DNA of 64,000 nt from Pseudodesulfovibrio nedwellii (GCF_027923765.1 NZ_AP026709.1:1111501-1175500), one strand, 5' to 3'. Counted from the first letter of the stretch, positions 16,784 through 25,302 are shown. Program-made: numbers and translations. The notes: a model not told the origin generated them from the sequence alone.

Positions 16784-18160
16784 ATGAAACGTTTGACTCT
16801 GCTTGCAGTCGCCCTGACCATGGTCTTGGGCATGGCTGCTACCTCTTTCGCAGCTCCCGAAGTTACCATTTCTGGTAACGTTCTGGTCAACGCTGTTTGG
16901 CGTGCCAACTGGGATTTCGCTGATGGTAACGATGGTCGTCAGGCCAACAGCCGCGCCATGGACATCCGTGAGCGTGCTGACCTGTACTTCACTGTTACTG
17001 CCAATGAAAACCTGAAAGCCGTTCTTGGCTTCCGTTCCGTTCGCGGCGACTGGGGTCAGGCTGGCATGGTTGCTGACCAGTCCGGTGGTGGCGCAGCTAA
17101 CACTATCGACCTGCGTGATGCATACATCGATTTCAACTGGCCCGGCACTTCCGTTAACGTGAAAGCCGGTCTCATGCCTGTTGGTCTGCCCGCCGCTGTC
17201 GGTGGCGCTAGCATGGTCCACAACGCTCGCACCACTGGTGTGATGGTTAGCTCCCCGATCACTGACAACGTCAGCGTTCTCGGTGGCTGGGTTCGCGCTG
17301 CTGATGGCAACGCCGATTCCCGCATTGACGCTACCAACGATTCCGCTATTGACGGTTTCATCTTGGCTCTGCCCCTGAACTTCGAAGGCATCGCTATGGC
17401 TCCGTACGTCATGTACGCTCCCATGGGCCAGAATGCTGGTGGCACTTCTAACGCAGTTGTTGGCCTGACCAACCGCGCCCTCACCGTTGCCCCTGGCGTC
17501 TACCCCGACAATGCAATCAATAACGCTTACTGGCTCGGTACTGATTTCACCATGTCCATGTTTGATCCTTTCGTAGTTCGTGCTGACCTGAACTACGGTC
17601 ACGTTGATGGCGACAGAGACCTGTACGACCGTACCGGTTGGTTGTTCGACATCGCTTTGGACTACACTGGCTTCGATTTCATGAACCTGTCCCTGACCTA
17701 CGCCTACACCACTGGTGAAGACGATGACAACACCAACGGTTCCGAGCGTATGCCTGTTCTCATCAACGACTGGGCTATCGGTTCCTTCTGGTTCGGCGGT
17801 GGCTTGATCACCGGTGACGATCTGGACAGCGACTCCGACAACATCGGCTTCCACGCCGTTGCTTTGTCCGCTACCGGCATCCAGTCCTTCGCTGAAGGCC
17901 TGACTCACGATGCTCACATCGTGTACGCCAAGGGTACCAACGACACCAACGCTGGTGGCATGGTCTACGGCGCTTCCTTGACCGAAGACGACACCATGTG
18001 GGAACTCGACTTCAACACCATGTACAAGATCTACGACGAACTGACCCTGTACAATGGTCTTGGTTACGTCAATCTGGACCTCGACGAAGACGCTTGGGGC
18101 GCTAACAGCGACGGCGGCGACGCTTGGAAGTTCCAGATTGGTATGGTTTACCAGTTCTAA
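16784..18160 (+). CDS. Outer-membrane homotrimeric porin
   Basis: A 458-residue outer-membrane beta-barrel of the porin type abundant in Desulfovibrio. It begins with a Sec signal peptide (MKRLTLLAVALTMVLGMAA, cleavage after SFA) and continues APEVTISGNVLVNAVWRANW. Alternating aromatic/hydrophobic strands, acidic extracellular loops and a C-terminal phenylalanine strand (KFQIGMVYQF) recognised by the BAM machinery are all present. Codon use is strikingly biased toward a small preferred set compared with its neighbours, as expected for one of the most abundant proteins in the cell. It is monocistronic, with a strong terminator and a stabilising hairpin behind it. Confidence 0.93.
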   Translation: MKRLTLLAVALTMVLGMAATSFAAPEVTISGNVLVNAVWRANWDFADGNDGRQANSRAMDIRERADLYFTVTANENLKAVLGFRSVRGDWGQAGMVADQSGGGAANTIDLRDAYIDFNWPGTSVNVKAGLMPVGLPAAVGGASMVHNARTTGVMVSSPITDNVSVLGGWVRAADGNADSRIDATNDSAIDGFILALPLNFEGIAMAPYVMYAPMGQNAGGTSNAVVGLTNRALTVAPGVYPDNAINNAYWLGTDFTMSMFDPFVVRADLNYGHVDGDRDLYDRTGWLFDIALDYTGFDFMNLSLTYAYTTGEDDDNTNGSERMPVLINDWAIGSFWFGGGLITGDDLDSDSDNIGFHAVALSATGIQSFAEGLTHDAHIVYAKGTNDTNAGGMVYGASLTEDDTMWELDFNTMYKIYDELTLYNGLGYVNLDLDEDAWGANSDGGDAWKFQIGMVYQF

Positions 18161-18172
18161 TTTGATTAGAAC

Positions 18173-18240
18173 TTAAGCTGAAAAGCTTAATTGCCAAGTA
18201 ACGCCAGAGGGCCGGGGAGTGCAAACCCCGGCCCTCTTTT
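18173..18240 (+). terminator. Porin 3' hairpin pair: GNRA stem plus strong terminator
   Basis: First TTAAGCT-GAAA-AGCTTAA (18173-18190), a 7-bp stem closed by a GAAA tetraloop. Then AGAGGGCCGGGG (18206-18217) pairs with CCCCGGCCCTCT (18226-18237) and is followed by TTTTATTGTTTT. The second is a 12-bp intrinsic terminator; the first may protect the mRNA 3' end. Confidence 0.88.
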
Positions 18241-18318
18241 ATTGTTTTATGTCGTCACAGCTGTGCTCAAAAACACGCAAAAACACTGAGACAATAAGAT
18301 GATTATCAACAGCGATGC

Positions 18319-18349
18319 TCGACTTTTGGTTTTGCCTCGGATATATAAT
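18319..18349 (+). promoter_or_regulatory. Candidate promoter of the hisD operon
   Basis: A strong -10, TATAAT (18344-18349), about 42 nt before the hisD start codon. The -35 is weak (TCGACT about 19 bp upstream). Confidence 0.5.
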
Positions 18350-18391
18350 TCCTCCTTGGACAACAACATACCACATTGAATTGAGGTCATC

Positions 18392-19696
18392 ATGCCTTGC
18401 AGAGCATTGAAATATTCGACCAGCGACGATTGGACCGCCATCCGTGAATGGCTCGATCAGCGCAAAGACCCTGACACCAAGGTCGACACCCTGGTGCGAG
18501 ACATTCTGAACAACGTCAAGAATCGCGGCGATGAAGCGCTTGTAGAATACACCCGAAAATTCGACTGCGAATCGCTTGAAGTCTCACAGATACGTATCCC
18601 GATTGACGTCATTAAAGCGGCACTGTCGAACATCCCCGAATCCGATGTCGCCATTCTTGAAGAAGCCATTGATCGCGTACGTACCTTTCATACCAACCAA
18701 AAAGAAAAATCTTGGTGGACCACCGACGAAGACGGCACCATTCTCGGCCAGATGGTTCGCCCCATTGATCGTGTCGGCCTATACGTCCCCGGCGGTCAGG
18801 GCGGTGAGACCCCACTTATTTCCAGCCTCATTATGAACGCTGTCCCGGCTCAGGTTGCTGGCGTCAACTCCATTGCCGTCACTTCGCCTCCGCGCAAAGA
18901 CGGCACCCTGAATCCACATATTTTGGCAACCGCTGCCCTACTCGGTCTGGACGAAGTCTATCTGGCTGGTTCTGCATGGGCCATTGGAGCTCTTGTCTAT
19001 GGTACAAACACCATTGCACCGTGCGACATGTTGGCCGGTCCCGGAAATATATTCGTTGCCACTGCTAAATCCCAACTTATCGGACATGTGGGCATTGACA
19101 TGGTCGCCGGTCCCAGTGAAATCGCCATCCTTGCAGACGAGTCCGCGACTCCAGCATGGTTGGCCGCTGATATGCTTTCCCAAGCTGAACACGATCCGTT
19201 GGCCGCATCCATTCTCGTCACCCCGGACACGGAACTGGCCGCAAAAGTTAGAGACGAATTAATTACCCAATGCGCGGAGTTGCCTCGTGGTGAAATCGCG
19301 GCTAAATCCCTTGAAGACTGGGGTGCCATCGTCACTGTACCGGACCTCAAAACCGGTGCGGAATTTATCAACCTACTGGCTGCCGAACACCTTGAACTGG
19401 CCATTGCCGATCCATGGACCATGCTTGGTTCCATACGACATGCCGGAGCCATCTTCATGGGACATAACTCGCCCGAACCCGTGGGCGACTATTTTGCAGG
19501 CCCCAACCACGTACTGCCGACCCTTCGCACAGTCCGCTTCTCGTCGGCTTTATCTGTTCAGAATTTTTGCAAGAAATCCAGTGTGATTGCGACCAGTCCA
19601 AACTTTGTTGCCGAACACGGTGACAAAATAGCCCGACTGGCACGTCTGGAAGGATTGGAAGCCCACGCCCGTAGCGTGGAAAAACGAACCAAGTAA
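18392..19696 (+). CDS. hisD: Histidinol dehydrogenase
   Basis: A 434-residue cytoplasmic zinc enzyme catalysing the last two steps of histidine synthesis, L-histidinol to L-histidine with two NAD+. Motifs: GLYVPGGQGGETPLISS near residue 130, the AGPGNIFVATAKSQLIGHVGID segment near 230, LSQAEHDPLAAS near 265 with a catalytic His, and LLAAEHLELAI plus GPNHVLPTLRTVRFSSALS near 330-390 (Glu and His of the active site). GAGG precedes the ATG by 5 nt. No other his genes are nearby; it heads a co-directional series with purC 27 nt downstream. Confidence 0.95.
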   Translation: MPCRALKYSTSDDWTAIREWLDQRKDPDTKVDTLVRDILNNVKNRGDEALVEYTRKFDCESLEVSQIRIPIDVIKAALSNIPESDVAILEEAIDRVRTFHTNQKEKSWWTTDEDGTILGQMVRPIDRVGLYVPGGQGGETPLISSLIMNAVPAQVAGVNSIAVTSPPRKDGTLNPHILATAALLGLDEVYLAGSAWAIGALVYGTNTIAPCDMLAGPGNIFVATAKSQLIGHVGIDMVAGPSEIAILADESATPAWLAADMLSQAEHDPLAASILVTPDTELAAKVRDELITQCAELPRGEIAAKSLEDWGAIVTVPDLKTGAEFINLLAAEHLELAIADPWTMLGSIRHAGAIFMGHNSPEPVGDYFAGPNHVLPTLRTVRFSSALSVQNFCKKSSVIATSPNFVAEHGDKIARLARLEGLEAHARSVEKRTK

Positions 19697-19723
19697 TATT
19701 ACATTAATAGAGAGGGAAGACTC

Positions 19724-20620
19724 ATGGCCGGCGTTCTGGAAACTAACATCACCGAATATCCGCTCATTTCCAAGGGTAAAGTGCGCGACATCTATGAAAT
19801 TGATGACGACACTCTGCTCCTCGTAACCACGGACCGCCTCTCCGCGTTCGATGTGGTCATGCCTGATCCCATCGAAGACAAGGGCAAGGTCCTCAACCAG
19901 ATCACTTTATTCTGGATGAAAATGATGGAAGACCTTGTGCCTAACCATATCATCGCCACCAATGTGGATGACTATCCTGAATCGCTGCACAAATATAAAG
20001 CGGAACTTCAGGACCGCAGTGTGCTTGCCAAGAAAGCTAAGCCTCTGCCCATCGAATGCATCGTACGCGGTTTCATCACTGGTTCCGGTTGGAAAGATTA
20101 CCAGAAAAACGGTGAAGTCTGCGGACACAAGCTGCCAGAAAACCTGAAAGAATCCGAAATGCTTGAAAAGGCGTTGTTCACCCCGTCCACCAAAGCTGAT
20201 CTCGGTGACCATGATGAAAACATCACGCTAGATCAGGCTGCCGCTCTGCTCGGTGAAGAGATGATGCGCAAGGTGGAAAAGCTCACACTGGACATTTACA
20301 CGCGCGCTCGCGATTATGCCAAGGAACGCGGCATTCTCATTGCCGATACCAAATTCGAATTCGGCACCATTGATGGTGAGTTGATCTTCATCGACGAAGC
20401 CCTGACCCCTGATTCTTCTCGCTTCTGGCCAGAAGAAGGGTATGAGCCCGGCAAATCACAACCAAGTTTTGACAAGCAATACTTCCGCGATTGGTTGGAA
20501 GAAATCGGATTCAACAAGCAGCCCCCGGCACCAAGCATCCCGGCGGAGATCGCTGCGCAGACTCGTGCCAATTATCTGGAAGCATACAAACTGCTGACAG
20601 GTGAAGACCTCGAAGTATAG
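19724..20620 (+). CDS. purC: Phosphoribosylaminoimidazole-succinocarboxamide synthase
   Basis: A 298-residue ligase of purine synthesis joining CAIR and aspartate with ATP to give SAICAR. The family pattern is complete: SKGKVRDIYEIDDDTLLLVTTDRLSAFD at the N-terminus (I quote only this for orientation: phosphate-binding loop then DRLSAFD), then IECIVRGFITGSGWKDY near residue 105 and LIFIDEALTPDSSRFW near 220. At about 298 residues it is of the longer PurC type found in many deltaproteobacteria and yeast, rather than the ~240-residue E. coli type. GAGGGAAG precedes the ATG. Located between hisD and a 29-codon ORF, probably one transcript. Confidence 0.95.
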   Translation: MAGVLETNITEYPLISKGKVRDIYEIDDDTLLLVTTDRLSAFDVVMPDPIEDKGKVLNQITLFWMKMMEDLVPNHIIATNVDDYPESLHKYKAELQDRSVLAKKAKPLPIECIVRGFITGSGWKDYQKNGEVCGHKLPENLKESEMLEKALFTPSTKADLGDHDENITLDQAAALLGEEMMRKVEKLTLDIYTRARDYAKERGILIADTKFEFGTIDGELIFIDEALTPDSSRFWPEEGYEPGKSQPSFDKQYFRDWLEEIGFNKQPPAPSIPAEIAAQTRANYLEAYKLLTGEDLEV

Positions 20621-20629
20621 GAGGCTCCC

Positions 20630-20719
20630 ATGCCTGAATGGTTGCAACTCGTAGGCCTTGTTATTCTTGGCCTTGTTGTCGGACGAATGGTCCGTGGCAA
20701 GTTCGGCGGTGGCGGTTGA
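20630..20719 (+). CDS. 29-residue single-span membrane mini-protein
   Basis: ATG at 20630 to TGA at 20719 encodes 29 residues: MPEWLQ, one hydrophobic stretch (LVGLVILGLVVGRM) long enough to span a membrane, then a basic and glycine-rich tail (VRGKFGGGG). A consensus AGGAGG lies 6 nt before the ATG, and the gene starts 9 nt after the purC stop, so it should be translated on the purC transcript. It is too short for most gene finders. The function is unknown; positive charges after the span predict that the tail is cytoplasmic. The chance of a perfect ribosome site and a clean hydrophobic helix together being accidental is low, but conservation has not been checked. Confidence 0.65.
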   Translation: MPEWLQLVGLVILGLVVGRMVRGKFGGGG

Positions 20720-20793
20720 GGCCCCTCAAGTGATAAATGCGGCTGGACGCCGCCTGAAAAAGATGATCAAGATAAATAGATAACCGTAGGGGA

Positions 20794-20820
20794 TGCCGTC
20801 CCGACTTGACAGGTACGGCA
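20794..20820 (+). promoter_or_regulatory. Putative S6:S18 ribosomal-protein leader motif (rpsF autoregulation)
   Basis: The RNA can fold as outer stem TGCCGT (20794-20799) with ACGGCA (20815-20820), a 5'-side bulge CCCG (20800-20803), and an inner hairpin ACTT-GAC-AGGT (20804-20814). A CCG in a bulge between a stem and a hairpin is the published hallmark of the leader element bound by the S6:S18 complex, which mimics 16S rRNA. It lies 80 nt before rpsF, with rpsR following, as expected for feedback control. Confidence 0.6.
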
Positions 20821-20834
20821 AATACAACTATTAA
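20806..20834 (+). promoter_or_regulatory. Candidate internal promoter before rpsF
   Basis: TTGACA (20806-20811), 17-bp spacer, TATTAA (20829-20834). The -35 lies inside the S6:S18-like fold, so transcripts from here would lack that motif, while read-through from hisD-purC would carry it. Confidence 0.5.
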
Positions 20835-20899
20835 TCCTCTCTTGCCTTGCCCTCCTCCAATTTGTGGAGCAGGGCCAATGACCAAAAGGAGTAATAATA

Positions 20900-21190
20900 A
20901 TGGCTAACAACTACGAGACGCTCGTGCTTCTCTCCCCGGAGTTGGCTGAGGAAAACAGGAAAGAAATCCTGGAAAACCTCACCACCATCGTGGACCGTGA
21001 AGGCGGCAAAATGGTTGAGACCGATGATTGGGGCATGCGCCAGCTGGCCTACCCCGTCGAAAAGCAGACCCGTGGATACTACGTTCGCCTTGTGTACGCC
21101 GCTCCCGGCGCACTGGTTGCCGAACTGGAACGCAACATCCGCATCACCGACGGCGTCTTCAAGTTCATGACCGTCAAACTGGCTGCCTAG
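20900..21190 (+). CDS. rpsF: 30S ribosomal protein S6
   Basis: A 96-residue small-subunit protein that pairs with S18 on the central domain of 16S rRNA. The sequence has the S6 pattern [12 protein letters not shown] at the start, then [19 protein letters not shown] in the middle. AAAGGAG precedes the ATG. It starts the rpsF-rpsR-rplI-dnaB run, a common bacterial order. The upstream leader holds a 10-bp hairpin with one C-C mismatch (GCCCTcCTCCA with TGGAGcAGGGC, about 20850-20876) as well as the S6:S18-like motif, so translation feedback is likely. Normal length, no oddities. Confidence 0.96.
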   Translation: MANNYETLVLLSPELAEENRKEILENLTTIVDREGGKMVETDDWGMRQLAYPVEKQTRGYYVRLVYAAPGALVAELERNIRITDGVFKFMTVKLAA

Positions 21191-21201
21191 GAGGTTTCAC
21201 C

Positions 21202-21465
21202 ATGGCATTTCGCAAAAAATTCACACCGAGGAAGAAGTTCTGCCGCTTTTGCGCGGACAAGGAACTGCCTCTGGATTACAAGCGCCCTGATATCCTTCGT
21301 GACTTCGTGACTGAGCGTGGCAAGATCATTGCCCGCCGCATCACTGGCACCTGTGCAAAGCACCAGCGTCGCCTGACCAACGAAATCAAGCGCGCCCGTC
21401 AGATGGCTCTCCTGTTCTACACCACCGTTCACAGCACTGATGTGAAAAAGCGTAGCTCCATGTAG
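21202..21465 (+). CDS. rpsR: 30S ribosomal protein S18
   Basis: An 87-residue protein that binds 16S rRNA as a heterodimer with S6. The N-terminus carries a CRFC pair and a basic stretch ([13 protein letters not shown]), followed by [17 protein letters not shown] and the RNA-binding [14 protein letters not shown] segment. The start at 21202 follows AGGAGG by 8 nt and lies 11 nt past rpsF. The CRFC plus a downstream TC and H pattern resembles the cysteine-containing, zinc-capable form of S18. Length is slightly above the 75-residue E. coli protein. Confidence 0.96.
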   Translation: MAFRKKFTPRKKFCRFCADKELPLDYKRPDILRDFVTERGKIIARRITGTCAKHQRRLTNEIKRARQMALLFYTTVHSTDVKKRSSM

Positions 21466-21477
21466 GAGGGAGGACTT

Positions 21478-22008
21478 ATGAAACTTATTTTACGCGCTGA
21501 CGTCGACTCTTTGGGTCGACTCGGAGACATCGTTACCGTCAAGAATGGCTATGGCCGCAACTACCTGATTCCTCAGGGCCTTGCAAAGCCTGCCACCAAA
21601 GCAAACCTCAAAGCTTTCGAACTCGAACGTCGTAAGCTGCAGGAAAATGCTGATTCCCTTCGTGCACAGGCTCAAGGCCTGGCCGATAAAATCGCCGCCA
21701 CTCCGGTTTCTATCGCAGTGCGTGTTGGCGATGGCGACAAGCTGTACGGCTCTGTCACCACCTCCAACATCGGCGAAGCCATGGAAGAAGCCGGCATCGA
21801 CATTGATCGCCGTAAAATCCTGCTTCCCGAGCCCATCCGTGCTCTGGGTGAGTACGACATCGAAATCCGGCTGCACCCCGATGTGCGCGGCGAGCTGAAG
21901 CTCACCGTCGCTCGTCACGGTCGCCCCATCGAAGACATCGAAGAAGTGGCTGAGGCCGTCGAGGAATCCATAGAGAATGCCGAAGACGCCGAAACCACAG
22001 AGGCCTAA
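21478..22008 (+). CDS. rplI: 50S ribosomal protein L9 with acidic C-terminal tail
   Basis: A 176-residue large-subunit protein. It has the family N-domain (MKLILRADVDSLGRLGDIV, then VKNGYGRNYLIPQGLA), the connecting helix, and the C-domain ending near residue 150. L9 is usually about 148-150 residues; the extra 25 here are almost all Glu, Ala and Asp (for example EVAEAVEESIENAEDAE), an unstructured acidic tail. AGGAGG precedes the start. The tail region overlaps the start of dnaB by 32 nt in another frame. Confidence 0.95.
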   Translation: MKLILRADVDSLGRLGDIVTVKNGYGRNYLIPQGLAKPATKANLKAFELERRKLQENADSLRAQAQGLADKIAATPVSIAVRVGDGDKLYGSVTTSNIGEAMEEAGIDIDRRKILLPEPIRALGEYDIEIRLHPDVRGELKLTVARHGRPIEDIEEVAEAVEESIENAEDAETTEA

Positions 22009-23431
22009 ATCAGGCCGATACGAGGTTAATCCGGAAGAGGCCTTAGATAGGGCCTCTTCCGATCTCGTACGCAAAGTCCCCCCGAACTCCCTTGATGCAG
22101 AGCAAGCCGTTCTCGGCGGCGTATTTCAATCTGAGCACATGTTCCATCAACTGGTGGATGTGATCACTGCCGACGACTTCTATTCACCGGCTCACAGGGA
22201 TATTTTCAAAGCATTTACGCAGCTATATGACAGCCACAAGCCCATTGATGTGGTCACTGTTGCCAACCAGCTTGAACAGGACGGCACCCTCGATACCGTC
22301 GGCGGTCCTGTCTACCTTGCTGAGCTTTCCGATTCTGTCATCAGTGCGAGCAACGCGCTCTACCATGGCCAAATCGTACGCGACAAATGTATTCTGCGTC
22401 GCCTTATCGACATTTCAAGCGGTATTATTTCCAACTGCTTTTCTTCCCGCGATGTTAACGAAGTCCTTGACGAATCCGAAAAGGAAATCTTCAAGATCGC
22501 ACAGAGCAAGGAAATGCGTGGCATGATGCCAAGCAACCAGCTCATCACTAAAGTTTTTGAAGAGTTGGAAGCAAAGTTCAACAACAAATCTGCCGTCACG
22601 GGCATCCAAACCCACTACACCGAATTCGATAGCATGACAGCCGGGTTGCAAAACTCGGACTTGATCATCATAGCGGGTCGCCCATCCATGGGTAAGACGG
22701 CCTTTGCACTGAACGTGGCACTGCGATCTGCAGCCCGTTCTGAATGCCCTACTGCCATCTTCTCTCTTGAAATGAGCATGGAACAGCTCATGACTCGTCT
22801 ATTGGCCGTGCAAAGTAAGGTACATTTAAGCAACCTGCGTACTGGTTTTCTGCAAGATGAAGACTGGCTTGCCTTGCAAGAAGCAGCGGATGTCATTACA
22901 AACGCCCCGATTTTCATCGACGACACACCAGCTCTTTCTACCTTAGAACTTCAGGCCCGTTGCCGTCGTCTCAAGGCAGAGCACAACCTCGGACTGGTCG
23001 TGGTCGACTATCTCCAGCTTATGCGTTCCAGCGCACGCCCAGATTCTCGTGAGCAGGAAATCTCTGATATTTCACGCCACTTGAAGGCTCTGGCCAAAGA
23101 GTTGAACGTCCCGGTTATTGCCCTCTCTCAGCTCAACCGTAAAGTTGAAGAACGGACAGACAAACGTCCCATGATGTCTGACCTCCGTGAATCTGGGGCT
23201 ATTGAACAGGACGCTGATATCATTATTTTTCTCTACCGTGATGCCGCATACAACAAGAGCGAGGATAACCCGCTCAAGAACCACTGCGAAATCATCATCG
23301 GCAAACAACGTAACGGCCCCACCGGCCGCTGCGAGCTCTTTTTCCAAAAAGAGTTCACCGCTTTCGAGAACATGGACGCTACAGTATATCCGTCCGAACT
23401 TCCCGAAGGATTTCACGAAGATAACAACTAA
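21977..23431 (+). CDS. dnaB: Replicative DNA helicase DnaB
   Basis: A 484-residue hexameric 5'-3' helicase that unwinds the replication fork. The N-terminal domain opens PPNSLDAEQAVLGGVF (residue ~35), and the RecA-like C-domain has Walker A GRPSMGKTAFALN (near 235), Walker B VVDYLQLM, and the arginine-finger region LSQLNRKVEERTDKRPMMSDLRESG. The start is forced: an in-frame TAG lies immediately upstream and no other start codon occurs before the conserved region. So the gene begins inside rplI, overlapping it by 32 nt, with GAGG upstream. No intein is seen at the Walker motifs. Confidence 0.96.
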   Translation: MPKTPKPQRPKSGRYEVNPEEALDRASSDLVRKVPPNSLDAEQAVLGGVFQSEHMFHQLVDVITADDFYSPAHRDIFKAFTQLYDSHKPIDVVTVANQLEQDGTLDTVGGPVYLAELSDSVISASNALYHGQIVRDKCILRRLIDISSGIISNCFSSRDVNEVLDESEKEIFKIAQSKEMRGMMPSNQLITKVFEELEAKFNNKSAVTGIQTHYTEFDSMTAGLQNSDLIIIAGRPSMGKTAFALNVALRSAARSECPTAIFSLEMSMEQLMTRLLAVQSKVHLSNLRTGFLQDEDWLALQEAADVITNAPIFIDDTPALSTLELQARCRRLKAEHNLGLVVVDYLQLMRSSARPDSREQEISDISRHLKALAKELNVPVIALSQLNRKVEERTDKRPMMSDLRESGAIEQDADIIIFLYRDAAYNKSEDNPLKNHCEIIIGKQRNGPTGRCELFFQKEFTAFENMDATVYPSELPEGFHEDNN

Positions 23432-23452
23432 TCTCAAACACAAGCGAACGCC

Positions 23453-24742
23453 ATGTATTTCGACTCAGTAGAGGCAATGGACCGCGCCGAACTGGAACAA
23501 CTCCAGGTCGAACGCCTCAAAAAGACCATTGAGAATGCCAAAAAGTCACCGTTTTATTCGGAACGTCTGGCCGACTTCAATGTCAATGACATTCGCACAG
23601 CAGATGATATCACCAAGCTGCCCTTCACCACCAAGAATGATCTTCGCAGCCAATATCCGCACGGTCTGCTGACCAAACCGTTAGAAGACTTTGTACGCAT
23701 GCATGCGTCTTCCGGTACCACTGGTACACCTACCGCAATTTTCTATACTCAAAAGGATCTGGATACATGGGCCGAGCTCATGGCTCGTTCCATGTACGCT
23801 TGTGGTTGCCGCAAATCCGACACGCTCCAAAACATGTCCGGGTACGGTCTGTTCACGGGCGGACTCGGTATCCACTACGGTTCCGAACGACTGGGCATGA
23901 TTACAATCCCATCTGGTGCAGGTAACACCAAGCGCCAAATCAAGCTCATTCGTGATCACAATGTTTCCGTACTACACATCATCCCGTCCTTTGCCCTATA
24001 CTTTGCTCAACAAGTTCAGGAAGCAGGCTTCAAGACGGAAGATATGCCGTGGCGCATCGCCCTTATCGGTGCTGAACCGCATACGGAAGAAGCCCGCGCC
24101 AAAATTGAAGAAATGATGAACATCAAGGCATACAATTCCTACGGCCTTTCCGAAATGAACGGCCCCGGCGTTGCCTTTGAATGTATTCACCAGACCGGCA
24201 TGCACCTTTGGGAAGACGCCTATATTGCCGAAATCATCGATCCCAAAACCGGCGAACATGTTGCCGAAGGTGAAATCGGTGAATTGGTCATGACCACCAT
24301 CAGACGCGAAGGTATGCCTATCATTCGCTACCGGACTCGCGACCTGACCCGCTTCATTCCGGGCCAATGCGAGTGCGGCCGCACGCATCGTCGAATCGAC
24401 CGTATTACAGGTCGTGCCGATGACATGATGATTTTGAAAGGCGTCAATATTTATCCCATGCAAATTGAGCAATGCCTCATGTCCATGCCCGAGGTTGGTC
24501 AGAACTACCTTATCGAACTAGTTCGCGAAGGCGTGTCCGATCACATGACGGTCAAGGTCGAAATCAAGGAAGAATTCTTTGTAGAAGATATGCGCGTCTT
24601 GCAAGGATTGCAGAAAAAAATCGCCAAAACTTTATGCAGCGAAATCCTGCTCACCCCACGCGTTGAATTATGCCAGCACGACTCCATTCCAAAAACGGAA
24701 GGCAAGGCTGTGCGAGTCATCGATACACGCGACGAGGACTAA
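23453..24742 (+). CDS. Phenylacetate-CoA ligase family protein
   Basis: A 429-residue AMP-forming acyl-CoA synthetase of the PaaK type. Motifs: phosphate loop MHASSGTTGTPT (near residue 83), YNSYGLSEMNGPGVAFEC near 225, the hinge/adenylate segment YRTRDLTRFIPG near 285, and GRADDMMILKGVNIYPMQIE near 320. PaaK-like enzymes are common in sulfate reducers, often in amino-acid fermentation contexts (with indolepyruvate ferredoxin oxidoreductase), and may act on aryl acetates. No phenylacetate-degradation genes are nearby. The start at 23453 is 21 nt past dnaB, so it could be co-transcribed. Confidence 0.9.
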   Translation: MYFDSVEAMDRAELEQLQVERLKKTIENAKKSPFYSERLADFNVNDIRTADDITKLPFTTKNDLRSQYPHGLLTKPLEDFVRMHASSGTTGTPTAIFYTQKDLDTWAELMARSMYACGCRKSDTLQNMSGYGLFTGGLGIHYGSERLGMITIPSGAGNTKRQIKLIRDHNVSVLHIIPSFALYFAQQVQEAGFKTEDMPWRIALIGAEPHTEEARAKIEEMMNIKAYNSYGLSEMNGPGVAFECIHQTGMHLWEDAYIAEIIDPKTGEHVAEGEIGELVMTTIRREGMPIIRYRTRDLTRFIPGQCECGRTHRRIDRITGRADDMMILKGVNIYPMQIEQCLMSMPEVGQNYLIELVREGVSDHMTVKVEIKEEFFVEDMRVLQGLQKKIAKTLCSEILLTPRVELCQHDSIPKTEGKAVRVIDTRDED

Positions 24743-24748
24743 TCCATT

Positions 24749-25246
24749 ATGGAATATGTCTGGGCTATTTTCCTCATACTCGGTCTAATCTTTTCGCAGG
24801 TGCTGCAACTGTTCAGCCTGCCTGCCAATTGGATCGCCATCGCTCTGGTGTCACTGTGGAAATATATCTACCCGGATTCCATGACATGGGATTTCGTCAT
24901 CATCATTTCAGTAGTGGCAGCCGTAGCCGAAGCATTGGAATTTTTCCTCCAGGCCCGATACGCCGGTAAATACGGTGCATCAACCCGAGGCAATATTGGC
25001 GGCATTGTCGGTGCCGTTGCCGGTGCAATATTTGGCGCACCATTCTTTCTCGGACTAGGTGCTCTCATTGGCGCACTGAGTGGAGCCTACCTGGGCTGTC
25101 TGATCGCCGAAATGCCCGGCCGCTCTCGTCCGGAAGCACTCATGGCCGCCAAAGGCGCCTTTGTTGGCAAAGCACTGGGCTTTACGGTCAAAACGGCCAT
25201 AGGAGCCACGATAGTGGTCATCTCCATTCCCAGGATTTGGCCATAA
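24749..25246 (+). CDS. DUF456 domain membrane protein
   Basis: A 165-residue inner-membrane protein with four to five hydrophobic segments, many in glycine-rich GxxxG-like form (GNIGGIVGAVAGAIFGAP, LGLGALIGALSGAYLGCLI). The pattern SLPANWIAI at the N-terminus and the later VVAAVAEALEFF helix match DUF456. The function of the family is unknown. It starts 6 nt after the ligase stop codon and likely shares its transcript; a bidirectional terminator follows. Confidence 0.85.
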   Translation: MEYVWAIFLILGLIFSQVLQLFSLPANWIAIALVSLWKYIYPDSMTWDFVIIISVVAAVAEALEFFLQARYAGKYGASTRGNIGGIVGAVAGAIFGAPFFLGLGALIGALSGAYLGCLIAEMPGRSRPEALMAAKGAFVGKALGFTVKTAIGATIVVISIPRIWP

Positions 25247-25264
25247 GCCATACTCAATTACATA

Positions 25265-25302
25265 AAAAAGGGCTGGCTCTCATATGAGGGCCAGCCCTTT
25301 TT
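25265..25302. terminator. Bidirectional terminator between DUF456 and patatin genes
   Basis: GGGCTGGC (25270-25277) pairs with GCCAGCCC (25290-25297), with a further CTCATATGAG inner palindrome, flanked by five A and five T. It ends at the patatin stop codon. Confidence 0.88.

Noticed and set aside
16739-17917. A long open frame (about 390 codons) antisense to the porin gene
   Set aside because: Its residue make-up (repeated Val, Gly, Ser, Thr and His) mirrors the strong codon bias of the porin. No ribosome site and no known family; a by-product of a highly biased gene.
20740-20753. GCGGC-TGGAC-GCCGC hairpin as a terminator after the 29-residue ORF
   Set aside because: Followed by GAAAAAG rather than a T-run, so it should not terminate on the plus strand. 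It may be a simple mRNA hairpin.
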